This document shows positions 42,791 through 51,999 of a DNA stretch of 54,515 nucleotides, one piece after another. The stretch is taken from the NCBI RefSeq assembly GCF_028416595.1, contig NZ_JAMQKC010000017.1:1-54515 (forward strand), written 5' to 3'. Position 1 is the stretch's first letter. Every line of letters starts with the position of its first letter. The notes beneath the pieces are model-generated. The model was not told the origin of the DNA and did no database searches. It saw nothing but the letters and a program-made list of their open reading frames with translations. This DNA is from Aquibacillus salsiterrae. Its GTDB lineage: Bacteria; Bacillota; Bacilli; Bacillales; Amphibacillaceae. Position numbers and translations under genes: made by a program.

Positions 42791-44074
42791 ATGGCTCATA
42801 AAGAAATTCAGGTCGACCAACGTTTGCCATTACTTCAAAGTTTACCGTTAAGTTTTCAGCATCTTTTTGCCATGTTTGGTTCAACCGTATTAGTTCCTGT
42901 TATTTTTGGAGTAGACCCCGCAACGATTCTTTTAATGAACGGCCTTGGTACGCTATTATACATCTTTATAACTAAAGGGAAAATCCCTGCCTATCTAGGG
43001 TCAAGCTTTGCTTTTATTTCACCTGTTTTAGTCGTCTTAGGAAATTATTCTGGTGGGGAAGGTTATAGTTATGTACTCGGTGGTTTCCTAGCCGTTGGTA
43101 TTATCTTAGTAATTGTCTCTTATATTGTTAAAATTGCCGGCACCTCCTGGATTGACGTTATTTTCCCTCCTGCTGCAATGGGAGCTATTGTAGCTGTAAT
43201 TGGCTTAGAGTTAGTTCCAGTCGCAGCTCAGATGGCAGGATGGATTGCACCAGATGGAGCAGGTGAGGACTGGGCAATAGACACAAAAACTGCATCTGTA
43301 GCCTTTCTAACCCTGTTAATTACGTTAATATGTTGGGTAACATTACGCGGCTTCTTAAAAATCATTCCAATCCTAATCGGTATTGTGAGCGGGTATATTA
43401 TTGCATATTTCTTTGGATTAGTTGATTTAACAAATGTTGAAGAGGCACGTTGGTTGTCGCTTCCACATTTCTATCAAATGAAATTTGATTTAACAGCAAT
43501 GTTAACCATTTTACCTGCTGCGCTTGTTCTTATTCCTGAACATATTGGTCACTTATTTGTTACAAGTAACATTGTTAAAAAAGAATTGACGAAAGACCCG
43601 GGCTTAGACCGGTCGTTAGCTAGTAATGGAATTTCAACAATTATTTCAAGTTTCGTTGGGGCAACACCAAACACGACTTATGGGGAAAATATTGGTGTAT
43701 TAGCAATCACGCGTGTATATTCAACATGGATTATTGCTATTGCTGCTATTATTGCCGTTATTTTATCTTTTTTCGGTAAGTTAGCTGCATTGATTTCTTC
43801 GATTCCTTTACCGGTAATGGGGGGGATTTCCATTCTTCTGTTCGGAATCATCGCAGCAAGTGGGATCCGGATGCTAGTAGAAGCTAAAGTTGATTACAAT
43901 AAATCACAAAATTTAATTCTGACTTGTATCGTCCTCGTTATTGGTATTAGTGGCACAGCCATTCAGATTGGCGTTGTAGAATTAAAAGGGATGGGATTAG
44001 CAACAATTGTAGCTATCATCTTAAGTTTATTTTTCAAACTTTTAGAAAAACTAAATTTAACAAACGAAGATTAG
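42791..44074 (+). CDS. pyrP: uracil permease (NCS2 family)
   Basis: The 427-aa transporter has about 12-14 membrane helices. Family motifs: LPLSFQHLFAMFGSTVLVP, FAFISPVLVVLG, PPAAMGAIVAVIGLELVPVA, LVLIPEHIGHLFVTSNIV and ATPNTTYGENIGVLAITRVYS. The PEHIGH and NTTYGEN motifs are the substrate site seen in UraA. It imports uracil by proton symport. The PyrR attenuator upstream couples it to pyrimidine status. ATG after AAGGAGAG. No pyr biosynthesis genes follow. Confidence 0.92.
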   Translation: MAHKEIQVDQRLPLLQSLPLSFQHLFAMFGSTVLVPVIFGVDPATILLMNGLGTLLYIFITKGKIPAYLGSSFAFISPVLVVLGNYSGGEGYSYVLGGFLAVGIILVIVSYIVKIAGTSWIDVIFPPAAMGAIVAVIGLELVPVAAQMAGWIAPDGAGEDWAIDTKTASVAFLTLLITLICWVTLRGFLKIIPILIGIVSGYIIAYFFGLVDLTNVEEARWLSLPHFYQMKFDLTAMLTILPAALVLIPEHIGHLFVTSNIVKKELTKDPGLDRSLASNGISTIISSFVGATPNTTYGENIGVLAITRVYSTWIIAIAAIIAVILSFFGKLAALISSIPLPVMGGISILLFGIIAASGIRMLVEAKVDYNKSQNLILTCIVLVIGISGTAIQIGVVELKGMGLATIVAIILSLFFKLLEKLNLTNED

Positions 44075-44080
44075 ACATCA

Positions 44081-44115
44081 AAACCCCTTGACTAAATAAT
44101 AGTCAGGGGGTTTTT
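44081..44115. terminator. terminator of the uracil permease
   Basis: AACCCCTTGACT and AGTCAGGGGGTT pair around AAATAAT, then TTTTT on the plus strand. It lies between two converging genes. Confidence 0.9.
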
Positions 44116-44121
44116 CAATTG

Positions 44122-45027
44122 CTAACAAGATTTCTTCTGTTCCTCGTCCGGATTTAACAATACAATCCTGCCCTCATGGAGCTCGATTTGAACTTTATTA
44201 TTGTCTGATTCAAACCCAATAGCTTCTAAATAATCCCTTGGAATCTGTAATCTACCTGCTTGGTCCATAACCGCTAATTCAACATGAGAATCCTCTGGCT
44301 CACCATCCTCATCCATCAAGAGTTCCCTTCCCTGTTCATCGAAAAATTTGCGACGAAGAATTTCACTCGATGTCTTACCATCACGAATCGCAACAACCCG
44401 GTCCATCTTTTTCGTTAGTTTCATATCGTGAGTAACAATCACGATCGTAACACCAAGCTCATTATTTAAATAACGAAAAAGGTCTAGAATAATATCTGCT
44501 GTCTTTGTATCTACATTCCCAGTTGGTTCATCAGCTAATAGCAACTTAGGCTGATTTGCTAATGCTATTGCAATTGCAACACGTTGCTGTTCACCACCAG
44601 ACAACTCACTCAGTCGATTGTTTAATCGATGTCCAAGTCCAACCATCTCTAACAGTTCAATTGCTCGTGCCTTTTTTCGTTTTCCATTTAATAACATTGG
44701 TAATTCGACATTTTGTCTCGCTGTTAAATAGGGGATCAAATTACGAGCATTATTCTGCCAAATAAACCCTACTGTCTGCAGCTTGTATTGGACAAGTTCT
44801 TTGTCAGACATGTTGAGCAGACTTTGACCATCCACGATTAAATTACCAGCAGATGGTCGATCAAGCCCACCAAGCATGTTAAGTAGGGTCGATTTACCAC
44901 TCCCACTACTACCAATAATTCCCATTAGTTCCCCTTTTTCTACGGTTAAATCTAATCCTTGTAAAGCCATTACCTCTAGCTCGTTATCCACTTTGTAAAT
45001 TTTCACTAGATTTTTGCATTCAATCAT
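44122..45027 (-). CDS. MacB/LolD-type ABC ATPase with C-terminal AbrB-like domain
   Basis: The 301-aa protein has Walker A GSSGSGKST (about 36-44), FIWQNN Q-loop, [26 protein letters not shown] and THDMK. After about 240 it continues as DQAGRLQIPRDYLEAIG and KVQIELHEGRIVLLNP, the swapped-hairpin AbrB/SpoVT fold, which is normally DNA binding. That fusion is uncommon. Its ATG is right next to the permease stop. It powers the FtsX-type permease at 45028. Confidence 0.8.
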   Translation of the reverse strand: MIECKNLVKIYKVDNELEVMALQGLDLTVEKGELMGIIGSSGSGKSTLLNMLGGLDRPSAGNLIVDGQSLLNMSDKELVQYKLQTVGFIWQNNARNLIPYLTARQNVELPMLLNGKRKKARAIELLEMVGLGHRLNNRLSELSGGEQQRVAIAIALANQPKLLLADEPTGNVDTKTADIILDLFRYLNNELGVTIVIVTHDMKLTKKMDRVVAIRDGKTSSEILRRKFFDEQGRELLMDEDGEPEDSHVELAVMDQAGRLQIPRDYLEAIGFESDNNKVQIELHEGRIVLLNPDEEQKKSC

Positions 45028-47868
45028 TTAATCCTCTCCCAACTTAATTGCCTGATGAATCCGTATTCGTTTAAGGAGGAACAGGAGGATGGATAATCCA
45101 ATAACGAGCATGAACAGAATAAAAAGATAGATTTTCATTTCATCATTAGCCTCAAAGACGACATCAAATGGTGGTACTTGCTCTTTGGGATCAAAGGATA
45201 GCTGGAATAAGGGTACATATAACTGGCCAGTCAAGCCACCGATTCCAATTCCGAGTATGGAAGCAATTCCAGACGTCAGCAATTGCTCCCAAGTTAACAT
45301 ACCAATTAACTGTCTCATCGATATCCCCATCGCCCGATATATTCCATATTGAAGTATGCGAGATTTTAGTGTTACTATCCAATAAAGCAAAAAGCCAATA
45401 AACGTTATAACTATTGAAATTAAAAATCCTAATGTCAATGTACCGTTTAACCCCAATAAAAAGGCACTATTTTTGAGCTCCACTAGTTTAGGATAGACAT
45501 CATCCATTTTTGTAACTGGAATATTTTTGTTTCTTATATCTTGATAAAATGATTCTCTTTTTACTTGCTCGTCTACATCCAGCCAAACCTGATATGGTTC
45601 GATTCCCATCCTATTTTGGATATACGGTAAATTGGCGACGACTAAGAACGGTGTCGCTTCTTCATCTTCTTGTTTGTTTGGATTAAATGTCGGCCAATAA
45701 TCAACTATCCCGTAAACGACAAACTCAGCCTGCTCGGATGAGTCCCATTGCATCGTTATATAATCACCTTCCTTTACCCCTAACCGATCAGCAACAGACT
45801 TTGAAATTAAGGTAGCACTAGGTTCAGAACCAAGCAAATTGAGATACTCATACCAGTGATAAGGAAGCAGCTGTGGTTTAAACCAGGCTATCTTACCAAA
45901 CAGCTGAGGTTCAATCCCCATTAAGTCAACGGTATAGATACCTTCCCCCTTTGCTTTGGCAGTAACCATACCTTTCCTAAACACTTTTGTTGCTTGTTTT
46001 ACCCCTGTTAGGTCTTCCAAAGGACTAAACGGTGGTTCAGCATAAGAAACAACAGTTTGCGAAATTTCAATATCATCCTCTTTTTGTTTTTCTTTTTGAA
46101 TTACCGTTGACTCTTCACTGTCCCATCTTACTTCTAATGTGACATCAGCACCATTTTCATAACGTAACTGTTCTTCTAAGTTATTGTTTATCGTCCTTGC
46201 AGCACTAGCACTAAAGACGCCAACTGCAATGGTCATTATTAAAAAAAGCATCAGAAATTGGTATTGTTTTTGGGACCTACTCAATTGAAGTAATGTACTA
46301 TACATCGATAAGGACCAATATTTCTTTCCTAAAAGATAAATACCACGCATGACCCAAGGATAAATGCGGAGACAAAACAGTCCCAAACCAACAATAAATA
46401 ACGCAGGTACAAAAAATAGAAATGGGTCAACCGATAACATTCCACCGGAGATTTCTAATAGTTCCTGCTGTCGCGATTGATATCTCCACCACCCATACCA
46501 TGCTAATCCAAGAAGAAGTATATCGATGAAAAATGTATGCCATAAGGCCCTTTTTGTAATCCGTTGCTGCTTTCGATTTACGATGCTTTGACCTGTTGCT
46601 TGCAAAACTGGAAGCATTACCATCAATATGGAAGCAGATACAGCGAATATTGCATACACGAACGATTCTTTTGGTAAAGTAACGTCTAGTGAAGAGCGTT
46701 GGACAAAGTTTAAAAAACCATTAGCAGCACCCAATATCTTCACGAGTAATAGTCCAAGGTAAGGACCAATCAAAAATGCCGTACCACCAAGTAAACTAAT
46801 CTCTACAAGATAGATCATAACTATTTGCCTTCGTTTTGCACCTCTACTCCTTAACACAGCAATCTCATTCAATTGTCGCTCGACAATTAATTGTGACACC
46901 ATAAACAAATAAATCGCAAGCATAATTATAATTGGAATATTTAATGACCAGAGCATTGTTGTCAATTGTTCCTTTTGCTGTTGAAAGTTCGAGACAATTT
47001 GATCGATGGGAAAGTTGACATACATGATTGCATTTGGGGCAATCTCTCCAGTAAATGCACGTACCTTTCTTTCTAACATAGTCAGAGTATTACTGTTTGC
47101 AACGGTAATCTTGCGGTAATCAAATGCAGTAGAAAAACGTACATTCGATAAAAGATACTGTTCATCAGTTAACAAATAGTTGCGAAAAACCTTGTCAGGC
47201 AGTAAAAAGTCATTATTATATCTTGAAAGAGACCCCATCCAATAAGGGTCACTTCGATCCTTTGCCTCAAATACACCTACTGGCTTAATAAGAATATGGC
47301 TGTCATCCTTTGTTGCTGTAAAAACAGTTCCAAGTACCATGTCCCGATTAACTAATGCTTTTTCTGTGACTAATACTTCATAAATACCATCCACCACTTC
47401 TTCACTTGGAAAATAGCCATCAATAATGTTCACGTGTTCTTTTAAGCCGTTTAAGGAAGTAACTCGTCCATAATCCGAGGAATTGGGTTGTTCATAGTTC
47501 TTTTCATTTTGATATTCAATAAGCATTGGTTCAGTCGTTAAAATCGTTAAATCACTAAGGACTGGCACATCAATTGTTTCTAATAAAGTCTGATCATTAG
47601 ACTCAAGTTTAGGAAATACTTCTTTGATTAGGCCACTTTTCTTGTCTTCGGTAGGAAATGAAACCGAGTAAGTAAATCCACCAGGGTACTCCCCTGTTTT
47701 AACCTGATAATTCTCTAATTCTTTTATTAATAGTTTTTGTAGAATGCTAGACGTGTAGGTTGGAATACTAGAAACAAGGGAAACGGTAATAATCAGACCA
47801 ATAAACAAGCTACCAACTAACCACTTATTATTAAGCATTTTTCTTAGAATTAGTAATAACATTGCCAC
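45028..47868 (-). CDS. large FtsX/MacB-type ABC permease
   Basis: The 946-aa protein has one N-terminal helix (KWLVGSLFIGLIITVSLVSS), a large extracellular part (about 40-315), a core of helices with the FtsX motif VERQLNEIAVLRSRGAKRRQIV, a second extracellular part (about 580-820) and a final helix set with YGIYRAMGISMRQLIG. The double FtsX layout is that of exporters of peptides or lipoproteins. Substrate unknown. Confidence 0.8.
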   Translation of the reverse strand: MAMLLLILRKMLNNKWLVGSLFIGLIITVSLVSSIPTYTSSILQKLLIKELENYQVKTGEYPGGFTYSVSFPTEDKKSGLIKEVFPKLESNDQTLLETIDVPVLSDLTILTTEPMLIEYQNEKNYEQPNSSDYGRVTSLNGLKEHVNIIDGYFPSEEVVDGIYEVLVTEKALVNRDMVLGTVFTATKDDSHILIKPVGVFEAKDRSDPYWMGSLSRYNNDFLLPDKVFRNYLLTDEQYLLSNVRFSTAFDYRKITVANSNTLTMLERKVRAFTGEIAPNAIMYVNFPIDQIVSNFQQQKEQLTTMLWSLNIPIIIMLAIYLFMVSQLIVERQLNEIAVLRSRGAKRRQIVMIYLVEISLLGGTAFLIGPYLGLLLVKILGAANGFLNFVQRSSLDVTLPKESFVYAIFAVSASILMVMLPVLQATGQSIVNRKQQRITKRALWHTFFIDILLLGLAWYGWWRYQSRQQELLEISGGMLSVDPFLFFVPALFIVGLGLFCLRIYPWVMRGIYLLGKKYWSLSMYSTLLQLSRSQKQYQFLMLFLIMTIAVGVFSASAARTINNNLEEQLRYENGADVTLEVRWDSEESTVIQKEKQKEDDIEISQTVVSYAEPPFSPLEDLTGVKQATKVFRKGMVTAKAKGEGIYTVDLMGIEPQLFGKIAWFKPQLLPYHWYEYLNLLGSEPSATLISKSVADRLGVKEGDYITMQWDSSEQAEFVVYGIVDYWPTFNPNKQEDEEATPFLVVANLPYIQNRMGIEPYQVWLDVDEQVKRESFYQDIRNKNIPVTKMDDVYPKLVELKNSAFLLGLNGTLTLGFLISIVITFIGFLLYWIVTLKSRILQYGIYRAMGISMRQLIGMLTWEQLLTSGIASILGIGIGGLTGQLYVPLFQLSFDPKEQVPPFDVVFEANDEMKIYLFILFMLVIGLSILLFLLKRIRIHQAIKLGED

Positions 47869-47880
47869 CGTTCTCCCTCC

Positions 47881-48924
47881 CTATTTAAGAATAACTAAAT
47901 CGCCTTCTTCTAGTCCTTTTAATACTTCAACTTCTGTTGAGGTAACAATACCTTTTTGAATATCTACTTCTTTTTTCGTTTCATCTGTTAATACTTGGAC
48001 ATATTCTCTACCAAATGCTGAGCGCAATGCACCACGAGGAATGGTTAGCGCATTTTCTTTTTCTTGAAGAACTACTTCAATGTCAACTGTGTTTCCTGCC
48101 TTGGAATTTGCCGGTAATTCAGTGGTATTAATAAGGATACTCCTCTGTAATACGGGATTTTTTTCAATAGCTGCTTCAGGAACGTCACTAGGTGTTTGAA
48201 CTACTTCTCCTTCCACTTTTTTATCATTAAATATTACACTTGCCATCATCCCAACAGTTACTTCCGATAAATCAAGAGGACTAGTGGCCGTGTACATTAC
48301 CTGTAGTTTTGTTGGGTCTGCAACTTGAATGAGCTCTTCGAACGTATTAACCATATCTCCTCGTTTTTTTTTCGTAACATAAGTCACAAATCCATTTATC
48401 GGTGAAACAATTTTTGCATTACTACTTTGTTCTTTCATTTGCTGTAATCGTAATTCAACGGATTGAATATCTAACTCAGCAATCTGAATCGCATAATCAT
48501 CAGCATCCTGATTCTTTAACTGAGCAAGCTGTAATTTAGCTTTTTCAAGGGATATTTCTGTTTGTTTGATTTCATATGTTAGATTACCAGTGTTAATCTC
48601 CGCAAGTAGTTGCCCCTCTTTAACTTGATCACCTGAGGTTACATATAGTTTTTCAAGTCTCCCCCCCATTTCCGTAAAGGAGAGGTTTTCTTGGCTAGAT
48701 GGAACAAGGTTTCCAACACCATCAACCTTCTTTACAATCTTGTTTAGTTGTGCTGCTTTTGTTTCATAGTTAATTTCAGCAGGTTCAGCTAACGGTGGTG
48801 CTAGTACTTCTTCTTCTTTAGGTAGCAGAGAGCACGCTGACAAAAACAACATACTTGTTCCTAACAAAGATAGTATCCATTTTCGTTTACCATTAAGTAA
48901 TTGAACTTTCTTCCTTTTCAACAA
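47881..48924 (-). CDS. HlyD/MacA-type membrane-fusion lipoprotein
   Basis: About 347 aa from TTG 48924, which lies 9 bases after GGAGG; longer starts (48951, 48933) have no usable site. A lipobox follows, LFLSAC. Then barrel-sandwich halves GRLEKLYVTSGDQVKEGQLLAEIN and IVSPINGFVTYVTKKKRGDMVN around a coiled coil (KQTEISLEKAKLQLAQLKN), and beta-barrel ends. It links the permease with the surface. It overlaps the upstream ATPase gene by about 30 bases. Confidence 0.8.
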   Translation of the reverse strand: MLKRKKVQLLNGKRKWILSLLGTSMLFLSACSLLPKEEEVLAPPLAEPAEINYETKAAQLNKIVKKVDGVGNLVPSSQENLSFTEMGGRLEKLYVTSGDQVKEGQLLAEINTGNLTYEIKQTEISLEKAKLQLAQLKNQDADDYAIQIAELDIQSVELRLQQMKEQSSNAKIVSPINGFVTYVTKKKRGDMVNTFEELIQVADPTKLQVMYTATSPLDLSEVTVGMMASVIFNDKKVEGEVVQTPSDVPEAAIEKNPVLQRSILINTTELPANSKAGNTVDIEVVLQEKENALTIPRGALRSAFGREYVQVLTDETKKEVDIQKGIVTSTEVEVLKGLEEGDLVILK

Positions 48925-49582
48925 TTTTTCCATCCTCCAATGCATACACATGGTCAGTAATTTCCATCATCGCAGGATCATGTGTGGTCATAATGATTGT
49001 TGTCTGCTTTGATGCCACGAGCTCTCTAAACACTTTCATGACATGAAATGCCGTTTTTGTATCCAGTTCACCAGTTGGCTCATCAGCTAAGATTAATTTA
49101 GGTCTAGTAGCAATCGCTCGAGCAATCGCACATCGTTGTTGCTCCCCACCCGATAGCTCAAATGGACGGTGTTTCGCTCGTTTTGATAATTGAACTAAAT
49201 CAATTGATTCGTTTATCCTCTTTGTCCATTCTTGTTTAGGAACACCAGCTATACGTAAGCCGAACTCCACATTTTCTTCCACAGTCATGAGTGGGACTAA
49301 ACCAAAGGATTGAAAGATAAAGCCTATATTTTCCTTTCTATGCAGGATTCTTTCTTTCTCAGAGAGAGTTAAAATATCTACCCCACCAAAGATAACGCTT
49401 CCATTCGTTGGGTAATCCAAGGCACCTATAATGTTTAATAAGGTAGTTTTCCCGGAACCAGACCTTCCTTTTAATGCAACTAATTGGTTCTGTTGTACTG
49501 TTAGATTGATATCTGATAATGCCTGAACAGCGTTATTTCCACTTCCGTAAATTCTCTCAATATTCCTTGCTTGGACAATCAA
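48893..49582 (-). CDS. MacB-type ABC ATPase
   Basis: About 229 aa from TTG 49582, 8 bases after GGAGG ([15 protein letters not shown]); the frame to 49633 has no site. Walker [43 protein letters not shown] and TTHDP are present. First gene of the four-gene export unit (ATPase, fusion lipoprotein, permease, second ATPase with AbrB domain). Confidence 0.85.
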   Translation of the reverse strand: MIVQARNIERIYGSGNNAVQALSDINLTVQQNQLVALKGRSGSGKTTLLNIIGALDYPTNGSVIFGGVDILTLSEKERILHRKENIGFIFQSFGLVPLMTVEENVEFGLRIAGVPKQEWTKRINESIDLVQLSKRAKHRPFELSGGEQQRCAIARAIATRPKLILADEPTGELDTKTAFHVMKVFRELVASKQTTIIMTTHDPAMMEITDHVYALEDGKIVEKEESSIT

Positions 49583-49722
49583 TGAGATCGCCTCCTTACT
49601 TTCTATTATTATAGCACCAAAAAGCCATCTCACATCATGGACAAGCTATAATCTTTTGAGAAAATGGATGACCAGTTGTATTTCTTTATTGTCTGTCCAT
49701 TCTAAAAATAACTTTTTTGGAA

Positions 49723-50109
49723 TTAATACTTTTTAAAAACTGCAATATCACGGTTTTTTCGATTTCTTACTTCTTCCATTTTTTGATAAAAGCTATCTTC
49801 GAGATCAATTTCTAAATAATTAGCTATTTTTGTTATATAAGCTAGACAATCGGCCATTTCTTTTCCAATATCTTCTTTGACGCTCTCTTTAGCACGTCTA
49901 AAGGCTTCCTCTTTATCTATACCTTCGTTAATATGATTGTTTGTCATATTAAAAGTACGCCTTAGCTCTTCAGCAACCTCAGCTACTTCTGTAGTTAAGA
50001 GCATGTAGTTGTTCAATAAGGAACTTTGCGCTGTTTCATACGCTTGTCCGCTAATTTCCCACCCCATTTCCTTATGAAATTTTTTTGCGTATCCTTGCAT
50101 TTTTTTCAT
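49723..50109 (-). CDS. MazG-like nucleotide pyrophosphohydrolase
   Basis: The 128-aa protein has TEVAEVAEELRR and KEDIGKEMADCLAYITKIANYL, with the paired Glu (EVAE) and Glu-Asp (KEMAD) that hold Mg in MazG folds. It hydrolyses NTPs or dNTPs, cleansing abnormal ones. ATG follows GGGGGAA. Isolated gene. Confidence 0.8.
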   Translation of the reverse strand: MKKMQGYAKKFHKEMGWEISGQAYETAQSSLLNNYMLLTTEVAEVAEELRRTFNMTNNHINEGIDKEEAFRRAKESVKEDIGKEMADCLAYITKIANYLEIDLEDSFYQKMEEVRNRKNRDIAVFKKY

Positions 50110-50220
50110 ATAATATTCCCCCGAAATGAAATCTTTTCTTTATTTTATCGGATGTGTAAGCGGGATTCCAGTCTCTATGTCCCGACACTTAACATTTCTA
50201 TATCACTTGTCAACAATTCA

Positions 50221-50257
50221 ATCTCAAAATGATATTTGTTTAATCTCATTTTGAGAT
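50221..50257. promoter_or_regulatory. perfect 12-bp palindrome overlapping a promoter
   Basis: ATCTCAAAATGA (50221-50232) is mirrored by TCATTTTGAGAT (50246-50257) across a 13-base centre. TATAATA overlaps its right end at about 50258. This looks like an operator for the 48-aa gene downstream, but fits no consensus I know well (Fur, PerR, LexA and CtsR were considered). Confidence 0.5.
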
Positions 50258-50340
50258 ATATAATAAAAGTAAGAAAAGGGAAGCAATAACAAATTGCACA
50301 GATTAACCCATATAGATAGGGTTACAAGGAGGATTTTCCA

Positions 50341-50487
50341 TTGAGCCAAATTGAGAGAAATTACAAAGTGGAACATTTATTAGAGAAAAACAAGTTTAAT
50401 AAAGAAGATATCATCGGGATGTCGGATGAAGAAGTTGAATATTTCCACTGGCTCTATTTTGAAGAATCTGTCTATGATTTAATGTAA
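50341..50487 (+). CDS. small acidic protein, 48 aa
   Basis: This frame starts at TTG after AAGGAGG and reads MSQIERNYKVEHLLEKNKF, then IIGMSDEEVEYFHWLYFEE. It is helical and acidic, resembling short BH0509/FbpA-type proteins of Bacillus, but I cannot name it. The strong ribosome site, a palindromic promoter and a terminator on both sides make it a real unit. Confidence 0.65.
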   Translation: MSQIERNYKVEHLLEKNKFNKEDIIGMSDEEVEYFHWLYFEESVYDLM

Positions 50488-50513
50488 TTCTTGATACCCA
50501 AACATTTCCAAGT

Positions 50514-50544
50514 AGTCCTTGTTATAATACAAGGGCTATTTTTT
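50514..50544 (+). terminator. terminator of the 48-aa gene
   Basis: AGTCCTTGT and ACAAGGGCT pair around TATAAT, followed by ATTTTTT. Confidence 0.75.
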
Positions 50545-50545
50545 A

Positions 50546-50631
50546 TAAGATAAGAAAGCATAAAAAAATCCAAGAAATGGATAACATTCAGCGACAGCCA
50601 CGTCCAGCTTCAGCGCCCTGCGCTTTTGTTC
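50546..50631. repeat. dispersed repeat, reverse orientation
   Basis: ATAAGAAAGCATAAAAAAATCC, GGATAACATTCAGCGACAGCCACG and TCCAGCTTCAGCGCCCTGCGCTTT reproduce, reversed, the trailer and end of the copy at 33480-33590. Confidence 0.75.
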
Positions 50632-50718
50632 TTTTCACAAATTCGGCAATGATTAAGCTGCATATGGTTTAGTAGTTGGGGGAAAGTATGATAGAAAGAT
50701 TTCAAGGAGGTTTATGCT

Positions 50719-50979
50719 ATGCAACAACAAAACCAACAGTTTAATGCACAACCAATGCCACAACCACCAAATATGATTAGTCCAAAGGATTTATCTTATC
50801 TATCTGATATGCTGTCATGGAATTTAAACGCAGCAAAAAAAGCACATTTCTTTGCATCCCAGTGCACAATACCTGAGGTTAAACAAGCCCTTGAGCAAAC
50901 GTGTCAGATGCATGAGACCCAGTATCAAACATTATTACAGCATTTGAATCAAAATCAAAACCAGCAAACAATGATATAA
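50719..50979 (+). CDS. CotF-like spore coat protein, 86 aa
   Basis: A Gln/Pro-rich head (QQQNQQFNAQPMPQPPN) precedes a helical part, SPKDLSYLSDMLSWNLNAAKKAHFFA, then Gln/Asn tail. It resembles short CotF-like coat proteins (ferritin-like helical fragments). ATG after AAGGAGG. It lies 16 bases before a second coat gene. Confidence 0.7.
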   Translation: MQQQNQQFNAQPMPQPPNMISPKDLSYLSDMLSWNLNAAKKAHFFASQCTIPEVKQALEQTCQMHETQYQTLLQHLNQNQNQQTMI

Positions 50980-50995
50980 GAAAGGAGTGTCTCAT

Positions 50996-51322
50996 ATGAA
51001 CCAGAATTCAAACAAAATCCAAAATCCAGAAACTCAAGTACCTAAAACCCCACAAATGAATGATCGGGATTTTATTAATGACATGCTAACAACGGAAAAG
51101 TACATGACTGAGAGCTATTCCACAGCATTAAATGAGGCAAGTAACCAGACTCTATATCAAGATTTGCTGAAAATTTTCACTGAAACACAAAATTGTCAGC
51201 GCAACTTATATAATGTCATGTTTAGAAATGGTTGGTATAGTCTAGAAACTGCTGATCAACAGAAAATACAGCAAGCCTATCAGCAATTTAATGGTTATAC
51301 TAATCAACTTCCAGTCCACTAA
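50996..51322 (+). CDS. CotF-family spore coat protein, 108 aa
   Basis: MNDRDFINDMLTTEKYMTESYSTALNEASN and LKIFTETQNCQRNLYNVMFRNGWY are the CotF signature. I chose ATG 50996, 8 bases after AAAGGAG; GTG 50987 lies inside that region. Same operon as the preceding coat gene. Part of the inner spore coat in B. subtilis. Confidence 0.8.
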   Translation: MNQNSNKIQNPETQVPKTPQMNDRDFINDMLTTEKYMTESYSTALNEASNQTLYQDLLKIFTETQNCQRNLYNVMFRNGWYSLETADQQKIQQAYQQFNGYTNQLPVH

Positions 51323-51328
51323 AGGATA

Positions 51329-51362
51329 AAGCACAAACTCATTCTTTATGTGTTTGTGCTTT
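51329..51362. terminator. terminator of the coat operon
   Basis: AAGCACAAAC and GTTTGTGCTT pair around a 12-base loop, followed by TTTAC. Convergent with the next gene. Confidence 0.8.
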
Positions 51363-51383
51363 TTACTTAACCTTTTATTTAAG

Positions 51384-51923
51384 TTAAGAATCTCGATGAA
51401 ACGAATATGTTCCTCTCAAATAGTCCATATAATCATTCCCCAGTTTTTCGTAGTCAGCCTCTGCAATTAGTTCTCCTTCAAACGAGGTAAACATCGGAAG
51501 CGACTTGGTTTGGATAAAGTTACACATTGCTGTAAATGGTGACATTACTTGATCTAATGTATGACGATGCAACCCATCAAATCGGTAGTCATTCGGAGTA
51601 AACCCTGAACTTACGGCAATACCAAATTCCTTACCAGCCAAGGCGTGTTTGCCCCTAAAGGCCCAACCACGTTCTAACACTATATCAAACCACTTCTTTA
51701 GCAATGGAGGATAACTATACCAATAATTTGGAAATTGGAAAATAATCCGTTCATGGACAATTAACAACTGTTGCTCAGCTTTTTTGTTTATTCTTTCATC
51801 GGGGTATTGCTCATACAGGTCATGCACAGTAAAGTTAGTATCTCCCATAATCTTATCTTTTAAAAAAGAATTAATCTTTGATTCACTCATCTCCGAATGG
51901 GTAATAATAACTAGGGTTTTCAC
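51384..51923 (-). CDS. flavodoxin-like NAD(P)H quinone oxidoreductase
   Basis: The 179-aa protein begins KTLVIITHSEMSESKIN, then ERIIFQFPNYWYSYPPLLKKWFDIVLERGWAF and KEFGIAVSSGF: the KefF/MdaB/YwrO (general stress protein 14) family, FMN-binding and cytosolic. It reduces quinones in two electrons. ATG after GAGGGAT. It fits with the two Mhq quinone-stress genes in the window. Confidence 0.8.
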   Translation of the reverse strand: MKTLVIITHSEMSESKINSFLKDKIMGDTNFTVHDLYEQYPDERINKKAEQQLLIVHERIIFQFPNYWYSYPPLLKKWFDIVLERGWAFRGKHALAGKEFGIAVSSGFTPNDYRFDGLHRHTLDQVMSPFTAMCNFIQTKSLPMFTSFEGELIAEADYEKLGNDYMDYLRGTYSFHRDS

Positions 51924-51999
51924 AAAATCCCTCCTCTTAGCTAAGATTGGATAACTTTTACCTTAACATTCTCCCATACCATTTTCGAATTTTACTGCC

